Below are positions 33,652-42,561 of a stretch of DNA of 64,000 bases, one piece after another (positions within the stretch are counted from its first letter, which is position 1; each line of letters opens with the position of its first letter). Both the position numbers and the translations under genes were made by a program. A model generated the notes under the pieces. That model had not been told where the DNA came from. It ran no database searches and was given only the letters and a program-made list of their open reading frames with translations. The DNA is taken from NCBI RefSeq assembly GCF_001685395.1, contig NZ_CP014167.1:811501-875500 (forward strand), read 5' to 3'. This DNA is from Paenibacillus yonginensis (GTDB taxonomy: Bacteria; Bacillota; Bacilli; Paenibacillales; Paenibacillaceae).

Positions 33652-34878
33652 TTATCGGAACGAGGTTTGCTTGCGCTTGTCCTTGTCCTTGTGAGCGTAC
33701 AATTTCATCCATACCCAAACGGTATTCAGCAGCAGCAGAATGCCGGAAATGACGAACAGCCCTTCGATTCCGATATAGCCGGACAGAAATCCGCCGATCA
33801 GCGCGCCCAGCATATTGCCGAGTGCAAGCGTACTGCTGTTGAAGCCGAAGGCCCGGCTTTCCATGCCGTCAGGGGTGTACATGCGGATCAAGGCGTTTAC
33901 GCTTGGCAGCAAGCCGCCCATACAGACGCCCATGAGGAAGCGGACGGCGGCCAGCTGCCACACCGAACCGACGAAAGCCTGCGGGATCAGCGTGATCGAG
34001 GCGCCGATCAAAGCGAGCGTCAAAATTTTATGCGTGCCGACCTTGTCGGAAAATTTGCCGAGAATCGGCGAAGAGATCATGTTGGACAAACCGGTTACCG
34101 CGCTGACGAAACCCGCCCAGAAGGGCAGGTTAAGCGAAGAGCCGTGCAGCTTCTCTACATACAAAGGCAAAATCGACATCGGGCTGATCATCGCAAACTG
34201 CAGCAGGAACGTGACGGCGAACAAGGCAGGGAGCTGCGGCGTTTTGCCGAGTTCCCGGAAACCGGCCAGCACGGATACTTCATCCCGTTTCGCGGCTTCC
34301 TGCCGGTCGAATTTCTCGCGGACGAGGAAGAGGGCGAGCATCGAAGCGGCGAACAGCAGAGCCCCTGTTATGTAAAAGATCGGGCGGAAGCCGACATAAT
34401 TGGCCATAATCCCGCCGAGCAGCGGGCCCAGAATCGTGCCGGCCACAGTGCCGGACTGAATGATGCCCATAGCGAAGCCGATGTTTTTCTTCGGCGTTGT
34501 GCTGGATATCAGGGATACGGCGGCCGGATTGAAGCCGGAAATCGTGCCGTTCAGCATCCTTAGCGCCAGCAGCTGCCAAGGGGCGGTCGCAAAGCCCATC
34601 AGCGTAATGACGACAGCCATGCCGAATCCGGAGCGGAGCAGCATAATTTTTCGGCCGTATTTATCAGCAAGTTTGCCCCACAGCGGCTGGAACATAAACG
34701 AAGTGGCGAAGTTGGCGGCAAAGATGAGCCCTGCCCACAGGCCAAGGGCTTTTTCGCCTTCGACATGAAGATTTTGCGCTAAATAAAGAGACAGGAATGG
34801 CGTGATCATGGTCATCCCGGCATTGACTAGAAAAGCTCCAACCCAAAGCACCATAAGATTGATTTTCCAGGTTTTCAA
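33652..34878 (-). CDS. MFS transporter, multidrug efflux type (MdtG/NorA-like)
   Basis: A protein of 408 aa with twelve membrane segments. The inter-helix motif A between TM2 and TM3 reads PLWGKLADKYGRKIMLL; motif C of drug antiporters is suggested by GTVAGTILGPLLGGIMA in TM5. A second motif A-like loop is PILGKFSDKVG. It starts at TTG 34878 with AAAGGAAG 9 nt upstream. It probably exports toxic compounds by proton exchange; the substrate is not identifiable. It is convergent with the O-methyltransferase gene and divergent from hemE. Confidence 0.9.
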   Translation of the reverse strand: MKTWKINLMVLWVGAFLVNAGMTMITPFLSLYLAQNLHVEGEKALGLWAGLIFAANFATSFMFQPLWGKLADKYGRKIMLLRSGFGMAVVITLMGFATAPWQLLALRMLNGTISGFNPAAVSLISSTTPKKNIGFAMGIIQSGTVAGTILGPLLGGIMANYVGFRPIFYITGALLFAASMLALFLVREKFDRQEAAKRDEVSVLAGFRELGKTPQLPALFAVTFLLQFAMISPMSILPLYVEKLHGSSLNLPFWAGFVSAVTGLSNMISSPILGKFSDKVGTHKILTLALIGASITLIPQAFVGSVWQLAAVRFLMGVCMGGLLPSVNALIRMYTPDGMESRAFGFNSSTLALGNMLGALIGGFLSGYIGIEGLFVISGILLLLNTVWVWMKLYAHKDKDKRKQTSFR

Positions 34879-35023
34879 AGGGTTTCACTTCCTTTCTGTA
34901 CGTCGATTCAGACAGCCATTCAAACCAGCCGGTCCATGCAATTTTTTTAGTATAACATATTTTATATACCCTGGTTGCACCGGAAGGTTCGGAGTTTTGT
35001 CAAGGCTTGGCGGGTTGTGATGG

Positions 35024-35052
35024 TTGTTACTTACTTTTGAAAAGGGCATAAT
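35024..35052 (+). promoter_or_regulatory. Predicted SigA promoter of the hemEHY operon
   Basis: TTGTTA (35024-35029), 17-bp spacer, CATAAT (35047-35052), 38 bp before the hemE start. Confidence 0.55.
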
Positions 35053-35090
35053 GTACTTTAGGGATTCTTTTAAGATGGAGGCTTTCTTTC

Positions 35091-36188
35091 ATGACCTATA
35101 ATGACCGGTTTATACGCGCCTGCTTCAAGCAGGACGTGGATCAGCTGCCCGTGTGGTACATGCGTCAGGCAGGCAGATATGATCCGGAATACCGTAAAAT
35201 CAAGGAAAAATACAGTTTGCTTGAAATTTGCAAGCAGCCTGAGCTGGCCGCAGAGGTCACGATGATGCCTGTCCGTAAATTGGGTGTGGACGCGGCTATT
35301 TTATATTCAGATATCATGAACCCGGTTGCTTCGATCGGCATTGATTTTGATATTGTCAAAAATGTCGGTCCCGTCATCGATAATCCGATCCGCACGGCGG
35401 CGGACATAGACCGGCTGAAGCCGATTGATGTCGAAGGCGATTTGGCTCATATTTTGAATACAATTGAAATGCTGAACCGGGAGCTGGAGGTTCCGCTGAT
35501 TACCTTCGCGGGCGCTCCATTCACCATTGCCAGCTATTTGATCGAAGGGCGGCCTACCAAAAGTTATATCCGCACCAAAAGCCTGATGTACGGCGAACCG
35601 GAGCTTTGGCACCGTCTGATGGATAAACTGGGCGATATGGTCATCGCTTATTTGCGGGCCCATGTTGCCCATGGCGGCCAGGCTTTCCAGCTGTTCGACA
35701 GTTGGGTCGGCGCACTTGCACCTAAAGACTTTGAGCAGTTTGTGCTGCCGACGGTCACCCGTATTTTTGCCGAACTTCAGGATTTGAATGTGCCAAAAAT
35801 ATATTTTCCAGGCGTCAGCTCGGGCGAGCTGCTGCCGACGCTTGCCGGACTGCAGGCCGATGTCATCGGTTTGGACTGGCGTGTCTCCCTTGCTGAAGGG
35901 CGCAGAAGATTAGGCGGCAAACACGCTGTACAGGGCAACCTGGACCCTTATTTGTTAACGGCTCCCATGGAGGTTATCAAGCGCCATGCGGCTGCGATTA
36001 TTGATGAGGGCATTCAGGAGCCGGGTTATGTGTTTAACCTCGGGCATGGCCTGTTCCCTGAAGCTTCCCTGGAGAAGCTGCAAGAATTAACCGAATTCGT
36101 TCATGAATACTCCGCAGGGGCGATCAGCCGGCGCGGGTCTCTACGAACAGCAAATAAACTAGACCAACAACATCCAACTTCATTATAA
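35091..36188 (+). CDS. hemE: Uroporphyrinogen decarboxylase
   Basis: A protein of 365 aa. Signature 1 is VWYMRQAGRYDPEYR (residues 22-36), with the substrate-binding arginines; the catalytic aspartate lies in ILYSDIMNP, and signature 2 is ITFAGAPFTIASYLIEG. It decarboxylates uroporphyrinogen III to coproporphyrinogen III in the cytoplasm. ATG 35091 follows ATGGAGG. It is the first of three haem genes; hemH follows 22 bp later. The extreme C-terminus (NKLDQQHPTSL) is longer than usual, which is probably unimportant. Confidence 0.96.
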   Translation: MTYNDRFIRACFKQDVDQLPVWYMRQAGRYDPEYRKIKEKYSLLEICKQPELAAEVTMMPVRKLGVDAAILYSDIMNPVASIGIDFDIVKNVGPVIDNPIRTAADIDRLKPIDVEGDLAHILNTIEMLNRELEVPLITFAGAPFTIASYLIEGRPTKSYIRTKSLMYGEPELWHRLMDKLGDMVIAYLRAHVAHGGQAFQLFDSWVGALAPKDFEQFVLPTVTRIFAELQDLNVPKIYFPGVSSGELLPTLAGLQADVIGLDWRVSLAEGRRRLGGKHAVQGNLDPYLLTAPMEVIKRHAAAIIDEGIQEPGYVFNLGHGLFPEASLEKLQELTEFVHEYSAGAISRRGSLRTANKLDQQHPTSL

Positions 36189-36210
36189 AAGTCAAAGGTG
36201 GTTTTCTAGG

Positions 36211-37158
36211 ATGAGCAACAAAATCGGCGTGCTGGTCATGTCTTACGGGACTCCGGCGAGCATGGACCAGATCGAAGCTTATTACACTCACATCAGAAGA
36301 GGCAATCGCCCGACAGAGGAGCAGCTGAAGGAGCTGACCGACCGCTATCAAGCGATTGTCGGCGGCGTTTTTCCGCTCAGAGCCAATACGGATCATCAGG
36401 CCGAGTCTCTGCAGCAGGCCTTGAACCAGCTGACAGCAGAGGGGCGCGCAGATGCTGAATTCGTCTGTTATCAGGGCTTGAAGCATGCAGCGCCTTTCAT
36501 TGAAGATGGCGTGGAGCAAATGGCTAAAGACGGCATTAAGGAGGCTGTCGGCATCGTGCTGGCGCCTCATTATTCCGTGATGAGCGTAGGCGGATATATC
36601 AAACGGGCAGAAGCTAAAGCGCAGGAGCATGGCATCGTCATGAAGTTCGTGAAGGAATACCATTTGAATCCTTCGCTCATCGAAGCGATCGGCCGTAAGG
36701 TTTCAGCCAAGCTGGACCAGTTCGAGGAAGCAGGTGCCCAACGCGACCAGGTCCGCGTGCTGTTCAGCGCGCACAGCCTGCCTGCCAGAATTCTGGAGAT
36801 GGGGGACCCTTACCAGGATCAGCTGCTGGAAACGTCCAAAGCGGTTGCTGATAAGCTGGGTATCGAACATTGGCAGTTCACCTGGCAGAGCGCTGGACGT
36901 ACGTCTGAGCCTTGGCTTGGCCCGGACATTCTGGATACCCTCAAATCGTTAAGCACGGAGCAGGTAGAAGATGTGCTGGTGGTGCCGGTCGGATTCGTGT
37001 CCGACCACCTGGAAGTGCTTTATGATCTGGACATTGAAGCCAAAGCGATTGCCAAAGAGCTGGATATGCGTCTTGAACGCATTGAAATGCTGAATAGCGA
37101 TCCGCTTTATATCCGTGCGTTGTGCGAGTCAATTACCGCTGTATTGGAAAAGGGATGA
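36211..37158 (+). CDS. hemH: Ferrochelatase (coproporphyrin ferrochelatase in Gram-positives)
   Basis: A protein of 315 aa. The start IGVLVMSYGTPASMDQIEAYY is the family N-terminus; the metal-site histidine lies in VLAPHYSVMSVGGYI, followed by VLFSAHSLPARI, WQSAGRTSEPWLGPDI and VVPVGFVSDHLEVLYDLDIE. It has no [2Fe-2S] C-terminal cysteines. In Firmicutes this enzyme inserts iron into coproporphyrin III (CpfC). The ribosome-binding site AAAGGTGG precedes ATG 36211, and hemY starts 6 bp after its stop. Confidence 0.95.
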   Translation: MSNKIGVLVMSYGTPASMDQIEAYYTHIRRGNRPTEEQLKELTDRYQAIVGGVFPLRANTDHQAESLQQALNQLTAEGRADAEFVCYQGLKHAAPFIEDGVEQMAKDGIKEAVGIVLAPHYSVMSVGGYIKRAEAKAQEHGIVMKFVKEYHLNPSLIEAIGRKVSAKLDQFEEAGAQRDQVRVLFSAHSLPARILEMGDPYQDQLLETSKAVADKLGIEHWQFTWQSAGRTSEPWLGPDILDTLKSLSTEQVEDVLVVPVGFVSDHLEVLYDLDIEAKAIAKELDMRLERIEMLNSDPLYIRALCESITAVLEKG

Positions 37159-37164
37159 TCGGGG

Positions 37165-38578
37165 ATGAGTGGGGCTTCTCCAAGCCGTGTTGTTATTGTC
37201 GGGGGAGGACTGACCGGGTTGACCGCAGCGTTCTATATCCGGAAATTCTACCGGGAGAAAGGGCTGCGTCCTGTTATTACCGTTCTGGAAAAAAAGCAAG
37301 GTGATGGGCGGCAAAATTGAATCGCTGCACCGTGACGGGTTTGTGATCGAGAAAGGGCCGGATTCCTTCCTGGCCCGGAAAACAGCGATGATCGACCTCG
37401 CCAAAGAACTCGAAATTGATCATGAGCTTGTGCAGCAGAATCCGAATTCCAAGAAGACGTATATCGTCAGCCGCGACCGGCTGCATCCAATGCCCGGCGG
37501 TCTTCTGTTAGGGATCCCTACGGAGCTGAAGCCTTTCCTGAAGACCGGATTGATCTCCGGTACGGCCAAGCTGCGGGCGCTGATGGACTTTTTGATTCCG
37601 GCCCGCAAAGGCTACGGGGATGAGTCCCTGGGGGATTTCATTGAACGCAGACTCGGAACCGAGGTGCTTGAGAACGTTACTGAACCGCTGCTGGCCGGCA
37701 TTTATGCCGGGGATACGCGTAACCTCAGCCTTCAAGCTACCTTCCCGCAGTTCCGGGAAGTGGAGAAGAGCTACGGCAGCCTGATCCGGGGGATGATGAC
37801 CGGACGCAAGCCGGCTGAAACCCATACAGGCACGAAACGCAGCGCTTTCCTGACGTTCCGTCAAGGGCTGCAGAGCTTGATTCATGGGTTGATCTATGAA
37901 TTGGACGATGTCGAGCTTCGTACGGAAAGCGAAGCCGTCTCCTTTACCCGGACGGCGGATGGCGCCTATGAGGTGATGCTTGCAGGGGGCGATCAGCTTT
38001 ATGCCGATCAAATGGTCGTTACCTCGCCGGCTTTTGCTGCGGCATCTTTCCTCCGCGGTCATATAGACACGTCGGCGCTTGAAGCTGTTAATTATGTGTC
38101 GGTAGCCAATGTGGTGCTGGCCTTCGACAAAGCCGGTTTCGGCGAAGAGTTCGAGGGTTCAGGGTTTCTCGTTCCGCGCAAGGAGAAACGCAACATTACC
38201 GCCTGCACGTGGACCTCGACCAAATGGCTGCATACCAGCCCGGATGATAAAGTTCTTCTGCGGTGTTATGTCGGGCGCTCCGGTGAAGAAGAGAACGTAT
38301 TTCTGCCGGATGAGTCGCTCACACAGCTTGTCCTGAAAGACTTGAAGGAATTGATGGGACTAACGGCTAAACCGTTGTTCGCCGAAATTACCCGGTTGCC
38401 TAAATCCATGCCGCAATATCCGGTAGGACATCTGGACAATATTGACCGGTTCCAGAAGGAGCTGCGGGACAAACTGCCGGGCGTGTATGCGACCGGAGCG
38501 GCTTTCAGAGGGGTTGGCCTGCCCGACTGCATCAAACAGGCCAAGGAGCTGGCTGTAGAGATGGCAGAGCGCCAATAG
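37165..38578 (+). pseudogene. hemY: Coproporphyrinogen III oxidase / protoporphyrinogen oxidase, frameshifted by one base
   Basis: Reconstructed length about 470 aa. ATG 37165 begins MSGASPSRVVIVGGGLTGLTA, the FAD-binding GxGxxG fold. The frame is broken in a run of seven A (37289-37295); with six it continues VLEKKSKVMGGKIESLHRDGF. The rest (GPDSFLARK, AGIYAGDTRNLSL, and the C-terminal FAD segment GVYATGAAFRGVGLPDCIKQ) is intact. In Gram-positives this is CgoX, oxidising coproporphyrinogen III for the ferrochelatase encoded just before it. The loss would make a strict haem auxotroph, so a sequencing error is much likelier than a real mutation. Confidence 0.92.
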
Positions 38579-38613
38579 ACAGCCTGCAACCAAACACGAC
38601 TAAAGAACTGCGT

Positions 38614-38650
38614 AAATAGAACCCTTTGCTGCGGCGGGGGTTCTATTTGT
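38614..38650 (+). terminator. Intrinsic terminator of the hem operon
   Basis: AAATAGAACCC / GGGTTCTATTT with a 12-nt loop and a weak T-rich tail (GTTC). Confidence 0.75.
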
Positions 38651-38726
38651 TCTTGGCGAACTGGTATAATAAAATCAATTTGGTGTATAAGGAGATTGTC
38701 CCTTATACGGGATTGAGGAGTGAACC

Positions 38727-40127
38727 ATGTACCCACCTAGATCAGCAAAATATAAACAAGAGAAAAAACAGAAACAGCAGCGGCAAAACAAAGTCTGGAT
38801 GATCATCAACCTTACGCTTATTGTCGCCGTCTGCTTAGTTGGACTTTATATCTATTACAGCTCGGATAATCCTACGTCAGCCAATCCGGATGCGGCCGCG
38901 GCCGGTGACCTTGGGTTGAATCCCTCGAATGCCGGATCGGCCGGCGGGGAAGGATTCTCTTCTGCTTCAGAGACTGGACAGGGATCAGCGGCTTCGAATC
39001 CTCAGCATGGCGATTCTTCTGCCGGGGATTCCGCTTCACCGTCTGTGAACCCGGAACCAGGAACAGGAACGGCGACTGGAGCGGGTAAAGAAGACGCCTC
39101 ATCGGCTGACTTGGCCACAGCGGGAAGCTCGGGCGTTCAGCCTGCCAATTCTTCTGCCGGTGGAGCAGTGCCTGTTAATGAAGAGCCTTCAGTGGTGCTG
39201 CATTTTGGCGGGGATACCTTGTTCTCCGGCAAGGTCGAGGCTAAACTAGAGAAGACCGGTTATGATTATCCGTTTCAATACGTCAGCCGATTGTTTCAGC
39301 AGGATGATTTGACCCTGCTTAATCTGGAGACCCCAATCACTCATGGCGGCGTCGGAGCCGAAGATAAACAATATGTATTCAAATCTTCGCCCAAGGCGCT
39401 AAATGCGATGGCGCAGGCCGGCGTTGACGCCGTAAACCTGGCCAATAACCATACGCTGGATCAAGGGGTGGAGGGCTTGCTGGATACGCTGGATCACTTA
39501 AAAAACGCCGGCATTGCTTCGGTCGGAGCGGGTGCCGATGCCGATCAGGCTTATGCCCCTCAATATTTTGAACGCAAGGGCATACGTATTGCCGTGTTTG
39601 GCTTCAGCCGTGTCCTTCCGAAAGCGGATTGGGCGGCCGGAGCCGGCAAACCGGGCATCGCCGGCGTTTATGATGCTACGCGGGCAATAGCGGCCATCAA
39701 ACAGGCCCGCCAACAGGCTGATCTCGTCATTGTGATTGCCCATTGGGGCAAAGAGCGCGTACAGCAGGTTGAGGACTCGCAAACGAAGCTGGCCCGCAGT
39801 TTCGTTGATGCCGGAGCCGATCTGGTCGTCGGCGGACATCCTCATGTGCTGCAGGGCCTGGAGCAATATAAAGGAAAATGGATTGCCTACAGTACGGGCA
39901 ACTTTATTTTCACCCGCTCTTCCAACGAGAAGACTTGGGAGACCGCGGTGTTCGAAGCCCGCTGCAGCAAGTCGGGCGCGTGCAGTATGAAGCTTATTCC
40001 TTATACCGCCGAATTGGGGCAGCCGGTCCCTATGAATGCGGAGGACGGAGCCAAACTGCTTCAAGAGATTCAATCCTTGTCTCCAGGGGTAACCGTTGAC
40101 ATGGCAGGAAATGCGGCAGCGTCATGA
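38727..40127 (+). CDS. CapA family protein (metallophosphatase fold, membrane-anchored)
   Basis: A protein of 466 aa. A basic cytoplasmic tail (residues 1-22) and one membrane segment (MIINLTLIVAVCLVGLYIYY) are followed by about 100 residues of Ser/Ala/Gly-rich linker. The PGA_cap domain follows, with metal-site motifs LHFGGDTLFSG, LTLLNLETPIT, NLANNHTLDQG, IVIAHWGKE and VVGGHPHVLQG. Relatives include PgsA/CapA needed for poly-gamma-glutamate export, but no pgsB/pgsC genes are present here, so this is a solitary member of unknown role in the envelope. ATG 38727 follows TTGAGGAG. Confidence 0.88.
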   Translation: MYPPRSAKYKQEKKQKQQRQNKVWMIINLTLIVAVCLVGLYIYYSSDNPTSANPDAAAAGDLGLNPSNAGSAGGEGFSSASETGQGSAASNPQHGDSSAGDSASPSVNPEPGTGTATGAGKEDASSADLATAGSSGVQPANSSAGGAVPVNEEPSVVLHFGGDTLFSGKVEAKLEKTGYDYPFQYVSRLFQQDDLTLLNLETPITHGGVGAEDKQYVFKSSPKALNAMAQAGVDAVNLANNHTLDQGVEGLLDTLDHLKNAGIASVGAGADADQAYAPQYFERKGIRIAVFGFSRVLPKADWAAGAGKPGIAGVYDATRAIAAIKQARQQADLVIVIAHWGKERVQQVEDSQTKLARSFVDAGADLVVGGHPHVLQGLEQYKGKWIAYSTGNFIFTRSSNEKTWETAVFEARCSKSGACSMKLIPYTAELGQPVPMNAEDGAKLLQEIQSLSPGVTVDMAGNAAAS

Positions 40128-40237
40128 GGAGCGCCGGTTCCTGTACAGAACATAGATTAAAGGGTTATTGGTGACGATAAATTTTGGAGAGGAACAAGCT
40201 TTCAAGTCGCCGTCCCTGCCGAAGGGAGCGATCGGAA

Positions 40238-41014
40238 ATGAACCGATATTGCGCCGCTCACCGGGGGTATTCCGGTGTAGCGCCAGAGAATACAATGGCC
40301 GCAGTCCGTATGGCTATGGAAGAGCCTTGTGTAACCTGGATGGAAGTCGATGTTCAGCTGTCCAAGGATGGGGTTCCCGTCATCTTTCATGATTATTCGG
40401 TGAACCGCACGACCAATGGGCGTGGAGCGGTTCGGGAGAAGACGTTCGCCGAGTTAAGGAAGCTGGATGCCGGCAGCTGGAAGTCGCCTTTTTACGCCGG
40501 TGAAAAAATTATAACGCTGGATGAGCTTTTGGATACCGTTAAAGGAAGATTGAAGCTGAACCTCGAAATTAAAACCCAGGAAGGCATGTATCCCGGCCTG
40601 GAGAACAAAATGATCGATGCCGTAAGAAGCAGGAACATGCAGGATGATGTTGTCATGACTTCCTTTGATGTTGCCGCGCTGGGCAAAGTCAAATTCGAGG
40701 ATCCCGGCATACAAACCGGGCTGATTACAGACCGCCAGACGCCGGAGCTCTTCCGGAGACTGAAGGATCTGGGCTGCAATTTCTTATCCATGGCGCACCG
40801 GAAGATTGACGAAAGACTGGTTGCTGAGGCCGGAAGGAGAAAGATTCAGATAATGGCTTGGACGGTGGACCGGCCCAAATCCATGCTTAGGCTTGCAGCA
40901 CTTGATCGGAACATTCTGATCTGCACCAACAGACCGGGCATCTTCCGGGAGACTTTTATTGAAACTGAGGCAATCAAGCCGAAACGAAAATGGTGGAGAC
41001 TGGGAGGCAGATAA
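40238..41014 (+). CDS. Glycerophosphodiester phosphodiesterase
   Basis: A protein of 258 aa, second GDPD of the window. The active-site segment is AAHRGYSGVAPENTMAAVRM, then WMEVDVQLSKDGVPVIFHDY with the metal-binding Glu and Asp and the second His; the late ICTNRPGIFRE closes the barrel. The C-terminus is basic (KPKRKWWRLGGR). ATG 40238 lies 10 nt after AAGGGAG; the open frame upstream is unsupported. Its stop is 2 bp before the start of the FAH-family gene, so the two are cotranscribed. Confidence 0.9.
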   Translation: MNRYCAAHRGYSGVAPENTMAAVRMAMEEPCVTWMEVDVQLSKDGVPVIFHDYSVNRTTNGRGAVREKTFAELRKLDAGSWKSPFYAGEKIITLDELLDTVKGRLKLNLEIKTQEGMYPGLENKMIDAVRSRNMQDDVVMTSFDVAALGKVKFEDPGIQTGLITDRQTPELFRRLKDLGCNFLSMAHRKIDERLVAEAGRRKIQIMAWTVDRPKSMLRLAALDRNILICTNRPGIFRETFIETEAIKPKRKWWRLGGR

Positions 41015-41016
41015 GA

Positions 41017-41646
41017 ATGGGAATCCAAAATGTATATTGCGTCGGAAGAAATTATAAGCTGCATGCGGAGGAGCTCGGCAATGACGTGCCTACAGAGCCG
41101 ATGATTTTCCTTAAACCAAGCCATGCGGTAGTGAAAGCTGATGGACAAGTGCTGGAAATGCCGGCGGGACGGGGCGAAATTCATTATGAAACAGAGCTTG
41201 TCATCCGGATTGGCCGGCCTTATGAGAAGGGGATTGACATCCAGGAGCTTGTGGACGTAGCGGCGCTCGGCATTGATTTTACTTTGCGGGATGTACAGAA
41301 CGTTTTGAAGAAGAAAGGCCAGCCGTGGACGGCAGCCAAAGGCTTCCGGAATTCCGCGCCGGTCACCTCTTATTTTGCTTTGCCGGATAAAGAAGAGCTG
41401 GAAAGCAAAGATTTTACGCTGCTCCTGAACGGTCAGGAAGTGCAAAGAGGAAATGTCAAAAATATGATTTTCTCCCTGCAGACCATCGTCGATTATATCG
41501 CCGAGCATTATGGACTGGGCGAAGGCGATCTGATCTTTACAGGAACCCCTGAAGGCGTGGGCCCCGTAGCAGCAGGCGACAAGCTTGAGCTGGCCTGGGA
41601 CGGGACGGTCCTTGGCTCTTGCCTGATTGGCAGCAAGGAGAATTAA
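41017..41646 (+). CDS. Fumarylacetoacetate hydrolase (FAH) family protein
   Basis: A protein of 209 aa. Typical FAH motifs: VYCVGRNYKLHAEELG at the start, PMIFLKPSHAV, the metal ligands in GEIHYETELVIRIG and GIDFTLRDVQ, and the late LIFTGTPEGVGPVAAGD. Small proteins of this type are acylpyruvate hydrolases or oxaloacetate decarboxylases/tautomerases. ATG 41017 with GGGAGG upstream; the longer open frame overlaps the preceding gene. It is in a run with GDPD and DUF92 (3 bp spacing to the latter). The substrate is not determinable. Confidence 0.9.
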   Translation: MGIQNVYCVGRNYKLHAEELGNDVPTEPMIFLKPSHAVVKADGQVLEMPAGRGEIHYETELVIRIGRPYEKGIDIQELVDVAALGIDFTLRDVQNVLKKKGQPWTAAKGFRNSAPVTSYFALPDKEELESKDFTLLLNGQEVQRGNVKNMIFSLQTIVDYIAEHYGLGEGDLIFTGTPEGVGPVAAGDKLELAWDGTVLGSCLIGSKEN

Positions 41647-41649
41647 GCG

Positions 41650-42486
41650 GTGCTGCACTGGCTGATCGGGTTTGCCGGGGCGGCAGTTGTAGCCGGTCTC
41701 GCTTACGTCAAACGTTCCTTATCCCTGTCGGGGCTGATCGCGGCGGTTATCATGGGAACGATTTATTATGGAGCAGGCAGCGCTTTCTGGTTCGGCACTC
41801 TGCTCTTCTTTTTTATAACAGGGACTTTGTTGTCCAGATGGAAAAAAGACCGCAAAGACGATTTGGAGAAATCGTATGCCAAAACCGGAAGGCGGGACGC
41901 CGGCCAGGTTCTGGCCAACGGCGGATTGGGCATGCTGATTTGCTTGGGTTATGTCGCAGCACCAAACGTGCTGTGGGTTTACGGATTTGTTGGCGTGATG
42001 GCTACGGTAACGTCCGATACCTGGGCGACAGAACTCGGCGGGCTGAGCAGGAAGCCGCCGCGTTCCGTGCTGACTGGCCGGGTGGTGCCTAAAGGGACAT
42101 CCGGCGGAGTATCACTCGCGGGCAATACCGCCGCATTAGCCGGAGGTTTGTGCATCGGGCTGGCCGCCTGGCTGCTGATCCGGCTGGGCGGGGATTTCAT
42201 GGGTACAGGCGCAGCGGACGGGGCGTTGTCGCTTCCCGGGCTGCTGCTGCTTGGGGCGGCAGGCGGTTTTGTGGGCGCGATGGCCGATTCCGTGCTGGGA
42301 GCTACGGTTCAGAAGATGTACCGCTGCCTGGTCTGCGGGCAAATCGTCGAGGTCGAGCGGCATTGCGGGCATGAAACGGAACGTTACCGTGGCCTTCCAT
42401 GGATGACCAATGATGCTGTAAATTTGATCAGCTCCGCCGTTGGCGGCGGGCTGGCTTTGTGGCTGGGCTGGGGCATTGGCGTTTGA
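41650..42486 (+). CDS. DUF92 family integral membrane protein
   Basis: A protein of 278 aa, about six membrane segments, GTG start at 41650 three bases after the FAH stop. Conserved DUF92 motifs are present: SGLIAAVIMGTIYYGAG, RDAGQVLANGGLGML, the polar segment TVTSDTWATELGGLSRKPPR, and GTSGGVSLAGNTAALAGG. Two CxxC/H-like groups (RCLVCGQIVEVERHCGH) near residue 230 could bind a metal. Plant relatives (VTE5/VTE6) are prenyl-phosphate kinases, so a CTP-dependent lipid kinase is possible but unproven. Confidence 0.87.
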   Translation: MLHWLIGFAGAAVVAGLAYVKRSLSLSGLIAAVIMGTIYYGAGSAFWFGTLLFFFITGTLLSRWKKDRKDDLEKSYAKTGRRDAGQVLANGGLGMLICLGYVAAPNVLWVYGFVGVMATVTSDTWATELGGLSRKPPRSVLTGRVVPKGTSGGVSLAGNTAALAGGLCIGLAAWLLIRLGGDFMGTGAADGALSLPGLLLLGAAGGFVGAMADSVLGATVQKMYRCLVCGQIVEVERHCGHETERYRGLPWMTNDAVNLISSAVGGGLALWLGWGIGV

Positions 42487-42561
42487 CCCGGCCAAGCTTT
42501 TTTTCATGGCGTTTCAACGAATACATGTTAGATCAATTCTGCAGATAATTAAGGAGAGGCA

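Noticed and set aside
38727..40127. Poly-gamma-glutamate (pgs/cap) operon
   Set aside because: Only the CapA-like gene is present; there are no pgsB or pgsC homologues next to it.
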